This document shows positions 33,561-44,353 of a stretch of DNA of 64,000 nt, one piece after another. Under the pieces are notes generated by a model. It had not been told where the DNA came from. It was given only the letters and a program-made list of their open reading frames with translations, and ran no database searches. Position numbers and translations under genes: made by a program. Where the stretch lies: assembly GCA_963575745.1 (NCBI GenBank), contig CAUYUJ010020175.1:84381-148380 (forward strand), given 5' to 3'. Numbering within the stretch: the stretch's first letter is position 1; each line of letters opens with the position of its first letter. Source of the DNA: Prorocentrum cordatum. Lineage: Eukaryota > Sar > Dinophyceae > Prorocentrales > Prorocentraceae.

Positions 33561-34904
33561 CGACTCGGGGACTTCCTGGACCGCATCGCGGGCCTCCTTG
33601 GCCGTCGCGGAAGCTTCGGAGAGCCCCGGGGAGGCGCCGCGGCCGCCCAGGTGCCGCCCGGGAGCATGGCCGGCGCGCGCGGGGAGGCGCGGCCAGGAGA
33701 GGGGGGGGCCTTGAAAAGAGCACAGAAAATTCTACCAGACACCCTTCGGCATTCTAGCGCGCCTCAACGTGTCAGGCGGCGCGGTGGCGGGTCGCCGCAC
33801 CTTCGCCGGAGTCGCGACTGCCAGCGCCGCCGTTCCCAGGGCGCGCCCCTGCGACCCTGGGGCCCGCGGCGTCGGCAGGTCAGTCCAGCCCCCGAGTTGT
33901 GGCCAGCGCGCGCGCCCACGACAAATTCGCGACTGCAGGAAGCGGCTTTTCGGGGCCCCGCGAGTTCAACGCACTAGAACAATACAGCGTGGGCGCTCCC
34001 CTTCAGCAAACTAGACAAGACGCGGTTCCGGCTGGCCAGCGAATCGACATCCCACATCTGACTGGCCTCGGCCAGCTCGCTCGGCCGCGGGAGAGCCGCC
34101 TAGACGACTGGGCCGCCTCTGGGAGAACCTTGCCGCAGCGCCGATCACAGCCCCCTGGGTCCATCATTGCGCTCGAGTTAGCACCTGAGATAGCCGCGGG
34201 CTTCACAGCCCGCGCGGGCCGCGAAACCACGCGTCAGGCGCGTAGAGCTCATCGACGTGAACTCGCGCGGCCGATGATCAATCTCGCCTCGGCAGGGCCA
34301 GTGAATGCCGGGCCGCCGCCGTCGCCGAAGGAATAGAAGGCGGTTGCGCGCGCAGCGTCTGCTCGGGCGACCTCGCAAACCTTGACCGAATTCTCATTAT
34401 GAAACGCAGCCATCGTTCCCATATCAGACCTGGCAGTCGCTGCTGGACTGGGGCGACCCCGAGGTTTCGTTGTCGATTTCTGTTGGTGGGTGCCGTTCAA
34501 ACCTTCCGGGCAGCCCAGCGCCGTCAAATTTTGCGCAGCGTTTGCACGACGACGGCGGTTGCGCGAAAGGAATGCATTTGAACCATTGATGTTCGCGCGT
34601 GGTGAGGCGAAAGCAGACTGGATCTGAACGCAAAATATTAGTTTCCAGAGCACGTTTGTGATTGTCGTTGAACAGCGTGCCCCTGCATCGCAATGGTATG
34701 TTTATGAATTCCGAATAAATCAGTTTTGTCGTTTACGTTTTATCGATTTTAACTGTTCGGTTTGTTCGTTATTTTAAATTCCCGACCTAGGTTCTGCCTA
34801 GAAGGGTTCTTACTTTATAAGCTTAAAGGGCCGGGCAGTGCCCCTCGCCCTGGGCGGTTCCCCCGGCATCCGCCCCGCGGTTCCCCCAGCTATGTCCCCT
34901 TAGC
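33561..34904. other. No recognisable gene; includes an AT-rich island
   Basis: The first kilobase is GC-rich with unrecognised frames on both strands. From 34690 to 34800 the DNA turns AT-rich (TTATGAATTCCGAATAAATC, TTTTATCGATTTTAACTG), unlike most of the window. Confidence 0.4.
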
Positions 34905-35560
34905 TTAGCGTTGCTTATCTCATCTTAGTTTAGCCTAGCTTAGCTTAGCTTAGCTTAGCTTAGCATGGCCTAGCCGAGCCTAGCCTAGCTTAGCTTAGCA
35001 TAGCGCAGCGCAGCATTAGCACAGCATAGCATAGCATAGCCAATCATAGCATAGCATAGCATAGCATAACTCGGCATAGCATAGCATAGCATAGCATAGC
35101 ATAGCCCAGCATAGCACAGCATAGCATAACATAGCATAGCATAGCAGAGCGCAGCATAGCATAGCATAGCATAGCAAATCATAGCATTGCATAGCACAGC
35201 GCAGCATAGCAGAGTATAGCACAGCATAGCATAGCATAACATAGCGCAGCATTGCATAACCTAGCATAGCTTAGCTTAGCGCAGCAGTGCATTCCATAGC
35301 ATAGCCTAGCATAGCATAGCGCAGCATAGGTAGCGCAGCATAGCCTAGCATAGCATAGCGCAGCATAGCATAGCATATCAGAGGCTAGCATCACACTGCG
35401 CAGCCGAGCGTATCCTAGCATAGCATAGCATAGCAAAGCGCAGCGAAGCGCAGCATAGCGCAGCATAGCAAGTCATAGCATAGCATAGCGCAGCATAGCA
35501 TAGCATAGCATAGCATAGCATAGCATAGCATAGCATAGCATAGCAGCAAAGCAAAGGCAA
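34905..35560 (+). repeat. (AGCAT)n / (TTAGC)n pentanucleotide repeat
   Basis: It begins as TTAGC repeats (34905-34965) and continues as ATAGC/AGCAT repeats with AGCGC variants for about 600 bases. An AGCAA-rich tail runs to about 35620. The Cys/Tyr/Ala/Met/Leu frames on the minus strand are artefacts. Confidence 0.95.
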
Positions 35561-35620
35561 AGCAAAAACAGCAACAGCAAAGCAAAGCACAAGCAACGCA
35601 AAGCACAAGCAACGCAAGCT

Positions 35621-37940
35621 GTCGGTGTAGATGTACATATTGCTTTCCTAGATGGTCCAACTCTTAGGTAGGGTCGCACTGGGATATTTCTCGTCGAAAC
35701 AGACCGCGCAATCAAGTTTTGGCCGCTGTCGACATTTCGCAACCGGGGTTACCGTTTGAACCGAGATGTCGCTGTCATCTCGAAGGGGTGGTTACCTTTG
35801 AAAACTAAGTTTATGTCGTCGCTGTTTTTCCCGCGCAATCGGTTTCGCAAGAGCGCGCCGGGAGTGGCGTTCCCATCGGAGGCGCGCCGGCGCCAGGGGC
35901 GCCACGAGATTCGACGCTTCCTGCATCGGCAACGTCGAGGCGCGCCTGCGAGGCGACCCAGCGCGGGCACTTGTCTGTCAGCGCCCAACGCGTGGCGTGA
36001 GAGGTGCGCGTCCACGTCGCGCCCACGCCGCGATCGACTGAGCTTGTGGAATAAACGCCATCCACGTTCCAGGGGGCTCAACCACAGGAGCTCACCTATA
36101 GCGCGCTGACGTCGACTCGGGGGCAGCCGCCCATTTAGACGGCGCCGCCGAAATGCCGACTTACCGTTGGCGGCCCGCATGCGGTCGCGCCGCCGAGTGC
36201 GCCGCGCAGCTGCGCCGGGGTCGCGACCATCGACCCAGGTGCGTGGGCCAATCTCGTGGGGGAACCGTTGGCATTCTAGCTGCGTCGCCGCGCCGTGGAA
36301 GCCGCGCGCCGACCGCAGCATGTCGCCATGAGCAAACCTCCGAGCATCCAAGGTGCAGGCATGTGGGCCCAGGGGCGCGCCCGCACGGCGAGCGCGACCG
36401 TTGCCGTCGCGGATGATTAGGGCCACGCAATAGCGCTCATCTTCAAGGCGGCCATCGTTCGAGGGTCGGGCCGTGATCTACCGGGACTGCTTGGACTGTT
36501 CATCATGGAGAGCACGAGGGCAGTCCCGGGCACGGGCAGGCACGAGCTCGCACGTCAGGGGGGCGACATCCAGATGGCTTGGCTCCCCGGCACCGCCCGC
36601 GCGCCATTGCACGAAGCACCGAGGGGGCACCTTGTTTGTCATGGCGATCGCTGTTCAGACACAGGGTGGAGTGCCAGAGCGCATCGTGCAACTGCGCGCC
36701 CGCGCCGACGAGACTGAGGCAGAGATCGAGGACGATTCGCCCGCCGCTGCTGCTGCGTCGGCCGCTGAGGCGGAGCAGCGGCCCGCCCCTGCTTGCGATG
36801 GCCCGCCGGCCCACCTCGGGCCGCCGCGGCGCTCCTAGCCAGGGGGCCGCCGTGCAGGCATTTTTCTTTCGCGATAGAGCTTGCGCCCTGCGCGGCGCGA
36901 GCTCTCGAGCATCGTGGTTGGACTGCGCGCGCGACGCATCCCAGTTTTACGATCTTGTGACACTTCTCCTCATTCGCCCTCAGCTGAGTCGCGCGACATG
37001 CGTGCGGACTTGTCTGGATCATGATGCCGCCTGCGAACATCTACTCCGTCGAAAAAGACAATCGCGCCCGCGGCCATATCCATGAGCCGTTGGTCCATAT
37101 CCATTGCCAGTAAGTTCGACCCCACCATTGCGTCGGTCACGTCCCCAGCTTTAGCCATGAGACTGGTCATGGTCACACTCTGCCGAGTCGGTCACCGGCT
37201 GAGACAGCGCTCCGTATTACCACGCGAATCGCGTAGGAAACAGCCTCGAGTGCACGTGCCCATATGGCTTGGTGCATCAGGCGAATTGGATCACACAGCC
37301 CGACCAAGTCTCTGGCCCGAGACCACAAGAGACGCACAGATTTCGGACATCACGGACACGTGCGTTCACAAGCCAAGGAGGTCAAGGCCGAAGTCATGTT
37401 GCAGCTTCATTCGAGACTGGTGAGTCACTTTGGATTGGTCAGAGCAGAACTCGCTGCTCACTCCGAGCCTATGGATTACGAGCCCCCGTAAAATGTTTCT
37501 TTTCTCATCGGCGAGGAGGCCTCGGCAGCCTCGTCGAGTGCCCAGGTCGGTCAACCCCGGATTGTTCGTCCGCTTGGCAATCCCAAGTCGACAGAGGAAT
37601 CGGAACCACATCAGGAATGAGGATATCACGCATCATAGTATTGGGAGCGCGGCTTCCACCATCTCAGGGACGACAGCCCCCACCGACCATTGGATAGTGG
37701 ATGCGAAAAAGAGCGCGGTACTCGTGCGCACGCGCTGCTCCGAACCAACCTTTTTACGCCAGTCAAAACTGGCTGCCCCGTCACAGTCGCACGCCTGGCC
37801 CCATTAGGGCGAGCCTCACGAACGAGCCAGGCAGCCTCGCTACCAGCACTTCCAACTGGCGCCAGAAGATTACAGCGCGCGAGGCCATGCCTCACCTGTG
37901 GACAGGCAGAACCAATTTTCAGTTTGCTGCCTAATCCACC
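35621..37940. other. Unassigned region; mixed-complexity frames, no confident gene
   Basis: A 225-codon minus-strand frame (35749-36426) and shorter plus-strand frames (36473-36838, 37269-37807) are not simple repeats, but I recognise no domain. Because copia Gag lies upstream and a copia Pol-type domain lies downstream on the same strand, part of this could be decayed copia middle sequence. A small hairpin CGAGATGTCGCTGTCATCTC lies at about 35761. Confidence 0.35.
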
Positions 37941-39060
37941 TTGGCCTTTCCGACCGAAGTTGCCGAGCGTGCCGAGAAACGCGAGGAGCAACGCCATGTG
38001 CCCGTCAAGCGCCGAAAGACAGTAGACGACGTCTACAATGACATTGGCAGCGACCTATCAGGACTGGGCACGGAGGAACAGCTCGCGCAGTTGTTCAAAG
38101 ATGCGCCAGTGAGCTTTCAACTACAGAGCACCTGGCCAAATCACACGCAGCTGAAACCGTCGCTGGACTCCGGTGCGCCCCCCACGTGAGCCCACGAGGG
38201 CCATCTCCACCACGGCCTCTACATGCGGGCCTGGCCTGGACTCTGCGAGCTGCGCGGGGGAGAAGCTCGCTCTTCGCAGATCGCCATCCGCCGACAGCCC
38301 GCTACTGGCGAGAACTTCGACCTGGCCGCCGGATTCGACATGGGTGGCCCCACGGAACAACAGCGCTTCCTCAGGTACCTCAGGCCCAACAACGTCCCAG
38401 TCGTGATTATGGCGCTCTCCTGCCGCAGCACAGGAACTCCCAGCGGCCACAACTACAGGATCAACTGTGGGACCTGGAGAGCCCACTATGGGGGGGACTC
38501 CCCTTGCATCATCTTCTGCGGCCAGGTAGCGATTATTCAGATCCAGGAAGGTCGGTACTTCTCTGTTGACCTACCCAGCCCCACGTGGCTCAGCACTGTG
38601 CCACAGTGGGAGTAGATTTCACAACGCCCTCGGGTGGACGCGTTCGCGTTTGACCAGTGCCGCCTGGGGGCTAAAGGATTTCAAGGCTTTCTGGCCAAGA
38701 AGCCCACTTGGCCATCCCACGCCTGCTGGCGCCCTCCAGGAACTGAAGGTGCAACTGGGGCCGCGACCGCGATGTCGACCATGGCCGCAGTCAACGCGCC
38801 AAGATACTGCAGGTCTGGCCCTGGCGCCTGGCTGAGCGCGTGGCGCCAGGCAGTGCGACCCTCAGGGCTGCGGCGGACAGCTCCGCCGCTCTCGTGGCTG
38901 AGCTCCACCCAGCGACCAGCTCTCAAGCCAGCCCCCATGTACTCCAAGAGCTGGAACGCTTCGAAGCTGCCGAGGAAACGCCACCACCAGCACCAATGGT
39001 CATCCCTGCCGTCTCGAGCGAGGCCGAAACCTCTGGGGGCATCGACCCGAGAATCTAACA
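37941..39060 (+). pseudogene. Copia-element middle domain (methyltransferase-like 'PPC' region), decayed
   Basis: Two or three frames together give a domain that I associate with dinoflagellate copia polyproteins. 38223-38615 reads CELRGGEARSSQIAIRR, then NFDLAAGFDMG, then VPVVIMALSC and GRYFSVDLPSPTWLSTVPQW. This fits a pattern ELFGG..R, fDl..G.D, v.mapPC, GR.F..E.P. 38634 onward continues in another frame with FDQCRLGAKGFQGFLAKKPT. Upstream, 37941-38189 encodes a charged helical stretch, VPVKRRKTVDDVYNDIG. The related domain of the full copia element lies at 45960-46580. Stops and frame changes show decay. The likeness to SAM-dependent methyltransferases is an inference from motif spacing. 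Confidence 0.5.
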
Positions 39061-39651
39061 TTCAGGCCGACGCATGTGCGCATATGATGTGCATCGGCCC
39101 CGCTGGCGTTTTGATCAGAAACGCATGGCTCGCGGGTCAGCCCCCGCTGGTGCGCGGACCCCTCCACCCCCCCGAGCGGGGCCCGCGCGGCGGCGCTGCC
39201 CAGGCGCAGGCCACATGCCACCGCTGCAGGCGTAGGACGATTCGCCCCCGACGAAGACCCCTCCGCCCTCGGAGGAGCGCGTGACAGACAGGTCGGTCGA
39301 CGGCAATCCAGCAAGAGCAGGTCGAGCGCCGGCAGCCGCCAGCGCTCTCATGGTCCCAGCTCGATCGGAGCCGCGACGGGCTCGCCGCGAGCGCCAGCGC
39401 GACGCTGGCCTTCCAGCGGAGCCTCCGCCGCCCATGGAGAGGGATCGCCAGCATCGGGTGCGTCCCTCACGTGGAGGAACACCAGGCTTGCATGAACACC
39501 TCCGCAGCCGAGCTGCTCAGCCTGCGGGTGCTGCCGCGGCCACCCGCCCCTCGGCCAGCCCCGTCAGGGCGCGATCCTCGAGCAAGGCCGGGCCTCTTCC
39601 TCCACCTCCACCACCGCGGGATGCGCCGCCCGCAGCCGTGGTGGAGACCGA

Positions 39652-40035
39652 GGCGGAGGAGGAGGGGGGGAGGAGGAGGGGGGGTGAGGAGGAGGGGGAG
39701 GAGGAGGAGGAGGAGGAGGAGGAGGGAGGAGGAGGAGGAGGAGGAGGAGGAGGAGGAGGAGGAGGAGGAGGAGGAGGAGGAGGAGGAGGAGGAGGAGGAG
39801 GAGGGGGGGGGAGGAGGGGAGGGGGAGGAGGAGGAGGAGGAGGAGGAGGAGGAGGAGGAGGAGGAGGAGGAGGAGGAGGAGGAGGGAGGGGAGGAGGAGA
39901 GGAGGAGGAGGAGGAGGAGGAGGAGGAGGAGGAGGAGGAGGAGGGAGGAGGAGGAGGAGGGAGGAGGGAGGAGGAGGAGGAGGAGGAGGAGGAGGAGGAG
40001 GAGGAGGAGGAGGAGGAGGAGGAGGAGGAGGAGGA
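39652..40035 (+). repeat. (GGA)n microsatellite
   Basis: An almost pure GGA repeat of about 380 bases, with GGGG interruptions that shift its phase. It abuts the 3' end of the minus-strand LINE at about 40045. Confidence 0.97.
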
Positions 40036-40044
40036 TATGTTTGA

Positions 40045-41030
40045 CATGATCCTTCCCCTGGAGAGCGCACGCCAGGGCTGAGCCAGCGCCAGATGATGGC
40101 ACCGAAAGAAAAGGACCAAGGCGGTGGCCGACGCTGGGGGCGGCGCCCCCAGGACCGACGCGGCCCAGTCGGAGTCGCTCGACTCCGCTGACCTTGCACG
40201 AGCAGCTATAGAGGTTGGGCGGGTCCTGACCGATCGAAGCTGCTCGGGCTGGCCACCCCCCTGCGCGTCGTGAGGGGGGCTGCCCGTGGAAGCCACCTCC
40301 CCCGTCTCGTTGGGGGGGGAGGAGGCAGAAACAATAGGAGCCTGTCCACCAGGATGCCCAGACCGTCCCGCTTCCTGCCCTAGCACGCGACGAAACGGCG
40401 GCGCGACGGGCGGCGGCGCGGGCGCCTGGCGGGCGCATGCGGCATCCACAGCGCAGCAGCCGCTTCCTCCTCCCCCTCGGATACCTGAAGGGTCCCCCCC
40501 GCAGGCCTCGCCTGACCTCCTGGGCCAGGAGGGGGGTGCCGAGGAGGAGCTCGAAGGGCGAGACGGCCCAGGCACAGCAGCGACCACGACGGTAGGAGAC
40601 GAGGTAGACGGGACAGCGACTTCTTCTTGTTGCTGGCTCTGGGCGGGACCACGAGACTTAGGGTCATTCTCGGGGGGGCCTCCAAGTGGGCCCCTTAACG
40701 CCGCGGGTGCTTCCCCTTGCAAATTCGGTACTTCCACCGCTGGGCATTGTTTCTCGCGGAGTGGGCGCATTCTTCCCCCGGCAGCGCGAGGGGCCCCAAG
40801 GTGGAAACGGCCTTACAAGAAATGCCAACAAAAAGCGGTGGTTCATCATTGCACTGACATGAGAGCAGCCTGTGACCTAAGGCCCCGACATTGTTGAGGC
40901 TGTCGAGGGCCTCGCCAGAGCATCCAGAGGGGCTGGGGCAGGTGAAGCTCCAAACTTGAGATCCGCCTGCCTCCGAATGCGAAGGCACGCTCTGCACCGC
41001 CAGTAGGAGCGACTCCATTCCCAGTCATGC
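40045..41030 (-). pseudogene. LINE ORF2 C-terminal Cys/His domain and tail
   Basis: Downstream of RNase H the frames give WEWSRSYWRCRACLRIRR (plus coordinates about 40975-41030). The next frame gives GHRLLSCQCNDEPPLF and later a Cys pair (about 40700-40900). RNase H-bearing LINEs often end in such Cys/His-rich segments thought to bind nucleic acid. Frames shift at least twice. From 40690 to 40045 a Ser/Pro-rich frame without stops continues, which may be the C-terminal tail; this part is weakly supported. Confidence 0.5.
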
Positions 41031-41438
41031 TGGAAACTGGCAGCCGCGGCCGACTGCTCTCCCCTTGGGGGTCTGGCCAGCTCGATGCCGCTGAGATCGA
41101 GGCGAGGCCGCAAGGGCAAGCGCTTGGCGCCAAGGCGAAACACCGCATTGGCCACCCGAATCTTGCGAGGTCATCCTGCAACTCGTTGGAAGCAGGACGG
41201 TGACTGGAGAGGCCTGCCTTCGCGGCAATGTCGGCAGCGTCGTTGCCGCGCTGGTTGAAAATCTGCATAGGCGCGAGATCGCAAAAGTCTTCGACATGAG
41301 CTTTGACCTTGACAACGGACTCCCACGGGGCGGCAAAGGAGGTGAACATCATGCCTGAGTACGGGCGCCGACAAAAGAGCTTCCACCCCCTGGGTTCCCC
41401 AAAAGCTCGGACAACATTGAGGCTGTCCGAGTGCCCTC
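40846..41438 (-). pseudogene. LINE RNase H domain, 3' part
   Basis: It starts at the copia insertion point with RGHSDSLNVVRAFGEPRGWK, where the Asp in HSDS fits the third catalytic residue. It continues VVKVKAHVEDFCDLAPMQIF and RGNDAADIAAKAGLSSH, where GNDAAD supplies the fourth catalytic Asp (plus 41227-41250). The first half of the domain lies at 51144-51361. RNase H removes the RNA strand after reverse transcription. Confidence 0.8.
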
Positions 41439-41439
41439 T
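41435..41439. repeat. Target-site duplication CCTCT, left copy
   Basis: CCTCT directly precedes the 5' LTR and also follows the 3' LTR (51144-51148). The T at 41439 can be counted in the duplication or as the first base of the LTR, so the duplication is 4 or 5 bp. Removing the element and one copy restores the LINE RNase H reading frame. Confidence 0.8.
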
Positions 41440-41545
41440 GTGAATGCCATCCACATTTTAATCCCTAGGTTCAGCATTTGGAGAGTCCGACCGTTTCGCG
41501 TTCTGGCTCAAGGGAAAAACATCCCAGGGGCGATCTGCTGCCACA
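41439..41545 (+). repeat. 5' LTR of copia element
   Basis: 107 bp, beginning TGTGAATGCCATCCACATTT and ending GATCTGCTGCCACA. It is identical to 51037-51143 at every base I compared. It is too short for an obvious full promoter; I see no clear TATA box. Confidence 0.93.
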
Positions 41546-41547
41546 GT

Positions 41548-41563
41548 TGGTAGCGGAGCGGGG
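41548..41563 (+). promoter_or_regulatory. Primer-binding site (tRNA-iMet-like)
   Basis: TGGTAGCGGAGCGGGG begins two bases after the 5' LTR. It would pair with a tRNA 3' end GCTCCGCTACCA. Eukaryotic initiator tRNA-Met ends in a similar CTGCTACCA, the usual primer of copia elements. Confidence 0.65.
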
Positions 41564-41788
41564 TGACCCCGCTTCGGGCCCATGGGAGCTCCGGCGCGGC
41601 GCTGAGGAGGCGCTGCCCAGGAAGCTCTCGAGCGCCTGGAGCGAGGACCTCGCATCCAGGTCCGACTGGCGTGGAGATCCACGGATGACGACGCGAGACG
41701 GCAAGGAGAAGGAGTCCCAGCCGAGGCTCCAGCGAGCCCAGCGGCAGGGGACACGCTGGCAGCGGTCACACCGGCGCAGCTGAAAGAG

Positions 41789-42625
41789 ATGATCGTGGGG
41801 GTAGTCCGTGAGACTATGGAAGCAGCATCATCGTCTCAGACGCCCGTGGCCGCGGCCACGACAGCAGCAGAAGATCCTTGGTTGCACGGCTGGGCCGACA
41901 GCAGTGCCAAGGGAGATCGCCAGGAGGACCAGCGGAACTGGTCCGAAGCCGCCGGCTGGCGCTGGGGAAGCGCTGACCGGCAGCAGGGGGGCGATCAGGG
42001 CGACAGCACGAACCAGGCCTGGGAGCACTGGACCGGCAGCAGCAGGGGCCATTTTGGCACCAGTGCCGGCGACTGGTGGGGCTGGGCCGCCGGTGGCGGC
42101 AAGGGCGACTACTCTGATCCACCGCCATGGCCCGGTTTCGGGCATTATCGACAGTGGAGCCGTGCTATTCGCAGATGGAATCAGAACACCGACGTAGCGA
42201 TATGGCGCAGGGCTGAAAAGTTATTCAAGCTCTTTGATTGGAGCCTCCAGGCCAAGTTCGAAGATATCCCCGAGAGCACGCTCAACAGCGCCTCGTGGCT
42301 GGAGGTCATCCTGCGCCGCATGGACACCATGGCCGGGGAGCGAGAGGGTGACGATCTACGACGTGCCGGGCGCCGAGCTCTGTATGAAGCAGCACGTGAG
42401 CCTCGAGAGACGCTGGTTCAGTATGTGATCCGCCGTGAGGCGCAGCTGACCGAGGCAGAGGGGCACGACATGTGGTTCAGCCCCAAGTTGAAGGGGTTGC
42501 TTCTAGAGGAAGGCGCTGGATTGTCCGCTCAGGGTCAGCAAAATCTCAGAACCCTGACTCACGGACGCCTTGACTACGATAGTGTGTCCTGGGCCCTCAG
42601 GCAGATGGACGCAACCAGTTCTTAG
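41789..42625 (+). CDS. Copia Gag, N-terminal and central part
   Basis: 278 aa from ATG 41789; the same frame is open back to a TGA near 41603 but has no earlier ATG. The N-terminus is Gly/Trp/Asp-rich and disordered. From residue about 105, PPPWPGFGHYRQWSRAIRRW, then AEKLFKLFDWSLQAKFEDIP and SWLEVILRRMDTMAGE, fit the Gag fold of dinoflagellate copia elements (PPPWdG..., Td...Wrra). The C-terminal half, ETLVQYVIRREAQLTEAEG, also fits. It ends at TAG 42623-42625, but the same frame continues with acidic sequence (GDGSTDQEEVDDDFEDE) to about 42880, so the stop may be a mutation within a longer Gag. Gag forms the virus-like particle. Confidence 0.8.
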   Translation: MIVGVVRETMEAASSSQTPVAAATTAAEDPWLHGWADSSAKGDRQEDQRNWSEAAGWRWGSADRQQGGDQGDSTNQAWEHWTGSSRGHFGTSAGDWWGWAAGGGKGDYSDPPPWPGFGHYRQWSRAIRRWNQNTDVAIWRRAEKLFKLFDWSLQAKFEDIPESTLNSASWLEVILRRMDTMAGEREGDDLRRAGRRALYEAAREPRETLVQYVIRREAQLTEAEGHDMWFSPKLKGLLLEEGAGLSAQGQQNLRTLTHGRLDYDSVSWALRQMDATSS

Positions 42626-43089
42626 AGGCTTCTTCCAGGTCGTTCCACAGGCACGCTGTTAGCAGGTCCCGCGGCCGAAGAGCCCGGCGACGACGAGCGT
42701 GCCACAGCAGCCTCTCAGCCTCTCTCCTCCACTCCCTCGTTCCCCGCTGGTAGGTTCGAAGGTGGTGAGGAGACAGGCGACGGCTCCACGGACCAGGAGG
42801 AGGTCGACGACGACTTCGAGGACGAAGCTGTCCTTCTCGAGGAGCTCGAGGATCTCGACCTCTACGAGGATCAGCTGGACGCTCCTGGAAGGAAAACAAG
42901 GATCTCAAACGCGCTGCCAAGCGCGACCGAGAGTACTACGGAGGACGACGCCCAGCAGCCGGACCACGAGGAGCTACTGACAAATCCAAGGCGGAGCGTC
43001 CGCCTCCACCGTCCAAGGGTGCAGGCCGAGGCGATGGCCGCCGAGGAGATCGGTTCAGGCGCAGACCCACACTCACTCTGGAGCAGAAG
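42626..43089 (+). pseudogene. Copia Gag, acidic tail and basic linker across a frameshift
   Basis: After the TAG, the Gag frame stays open and encodes an acidic stretch, VDDDFEDEAVLLEELEDLDL, to about 42880. From there the likely product is in the next frame: KENKDLKRAAKRDREYYGGR and a Gly/Arg-rich linker leading into the zinc knuckle at 43104. The change is one base and lies near GGAAGGAAAACAAGG. Confidence 0.65.
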
Positions 43090-43509
43090 ATGAAGGTGAC
43101 CCGCTGCAGGACGTGCAACCAGAAGGGCCACTGGAGTCGTAAGTGCCCGAAGAACGCCGGAGCAGACCGACGCGTGGCTGCATATGCATTCAACGGCATG
43201 GCATCGACCGACAAGGTGCCCAGTCCGGAGGCAATGGAGATCTGGAGGACCGTCCATCGGGAGATCAAGGAGGATGACACCTTCTTGGTATCGCTTCCAT
43301 GCCAAGGGCTGGTAGACCCTGGGGCAGGGAGTGATCTCGTCGGCATCCAGGCTCTGAATCGAGAATCACAAGCATTAGCCGAGCACAGTCTCAGATATGT
43401 TGAAGTTCCGGTGGAGCATAGACGACATGTCGCCGCCCACGGCGTTGGTGGGCCGGCCAAGGTAGTGGCTAGCATTCTCTTTCCACTCTGTCTTTTAGGA
43501 GTTCTCTGA
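43090..43509 (+). CDS. Copia zinc knuckle and aspartic protease, 5' part
   Basis: 139 codons. Residues 6-19 form a complete CCHC knuckle, CRTCNQKGHWSRKC (43104-43146), which binds RNA. Near 43306-43329 the frame reads GLVDPGAGSDLVG. This fits the retropepsin motif D-T/S-G-A with Pro in place of Thr/Ser, so activity is doubtful. The frame ends at TGA 43507-43509, but the same frame continues at once with LADDVPHIISVNLLDFLGCV, the expected protease continuation. The TGA therefore looks like a single in-frame stop within one polyprotein. Confidence 0.8.
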   Translation: MKVTRCRTCNQKGHWSRKCPKNAGADRRVAAYAFNGMASTDKVPSPEAMEIWRTVHREIKEDDTFLVSLPCQGLVDPGAGSDLVGIQALNRESQALAEHSLRYVEVPVEHRRHVAAHGVGGPAKVVASILFPLCLLGVL

Positions 43510-44353
43510 ATAATCGAGACAGCAGTGCTAGCCGATGATGTCCCGCACATCATCAGCGTCAATCTTCTAGACTTCTTGGGCTGCGTTTTGGATCTACCCG
43601 AGAATGCGCTGGCGTCCAGTAGGCTCGGAGAGACGACAAAATTCACGAAGCTAGGATCAGGCCACAGAATGGCCGACATCGTGAGGACACTTCGGCCAGG
43701 AGCCTCCGTGCCAGCCGGAGCGCTTCAGAGGTGGCCATTCCTCTCAGCAAATTCGTTCGAATATTCTGGCGGCCCAGTGCAGCACATGTCAGACACGGGT
43801 GTCGTGGGGCACTCCATCTATCTCATCATCTCCTGTGTCTTTGGTCTGAGTATCGTGTTAAGAAGAACCCGGCCCCGTAGAAGGGGCCCCAGGAACTCCG
43901 ATTTCAAGGCCCACCTCAAGGACCCAGAGGCCCAGCAGATCACAGATCTCGAGGACCCCGAAGACCTCCAGGGGGACGCTTACGAGGAGTACACAGGGAT
44001 AGCCGACACGGAGAACGTCTTCGGTTTCGCAGACCACTTAGGGATATACCCGACGGAGTTCGAGAGCAATTGCGAGGACCTCTCGAGGGCAGAGCAGTGC
44101 CAGGGTCAGTCCCGGGCTCAGCAGGGCCTAGGCTTAGCTGGGGACCGTCACACTAAGGTGATCCAGAGGGAGCTCGTCAAGGCTGAAGCCATAACTCGGA
44201 CACCGTCGAGAAACATGATGTCACTCCATAGAAGCAGTCTTCCCCAATGGGTCACGGCTCTCGCCTCCGTAGCCTTTCTCGGCTCGAAACTTTCCAGCAT
44301 CGACCGCCCTGAGAGCATCGGTTCTCTCTCCGGTCAAGGTCAGAGACAGGACA
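43510..44353 (+). CDS. Copia protease, 3' part, and spacer with a hydrophobic segment
   Basis: Open frame after the in-frame TGA, without its own ATG at the start. DVPHIISVNLLDFLGCVLDL and LGSGHRMADIV fit the second half of the dinoflagellate copia protease region. Further on, SIYLIISCVFGLSIVL (about 43811-43860) is strongly hydrophobic and is followed by RRTRPRRRG, as in a membrane segment with a positive flank. An acidic stretch rich in Glu and Asp follows to about 44150. The frame remains open to 45579, but after about 44350 the neighbouring frame is the more protein-like one. Confidence 0.65.

Noticed and set aside
34905-34965. TTAGC repeats as a possible telomere
   Set aside because: The unit is a pentamer that grades into AGCAT; it is not TTTAGGG or another known telomere repeat and lies in the middle of other DNA.
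34985-35742. Cys/Tyr/Met/Leu-rich minus-strand ORFs resembling a membrane protein
   Set aside because: They are the three frames of the AGCAT pentamer repeat.
39281-40081. Poly-Glu/Gly ORF ending MFDMILPLESARQG
   Set aside because: Almost entirely a GGA microsatellite with phase slips; the non-repeat ends belong to other frames and to the minus-strand LINE tail.
41494-41512. TTCTGGCTCAAGGG in both LTRs, possibly a spliced-leader trace
   Set aside because: Only the nine bases TGGCTCAAG match well; upstream bases agree at chance level.
41439-41545. The 107-bp repeat as an ordinary dispersed repeat instead of an LTR
   Set aside because: Position at both ends of a Gag-Pol region, TG/CA ends, flanking duplication, primer site and polypurine tract all fit LTRs.
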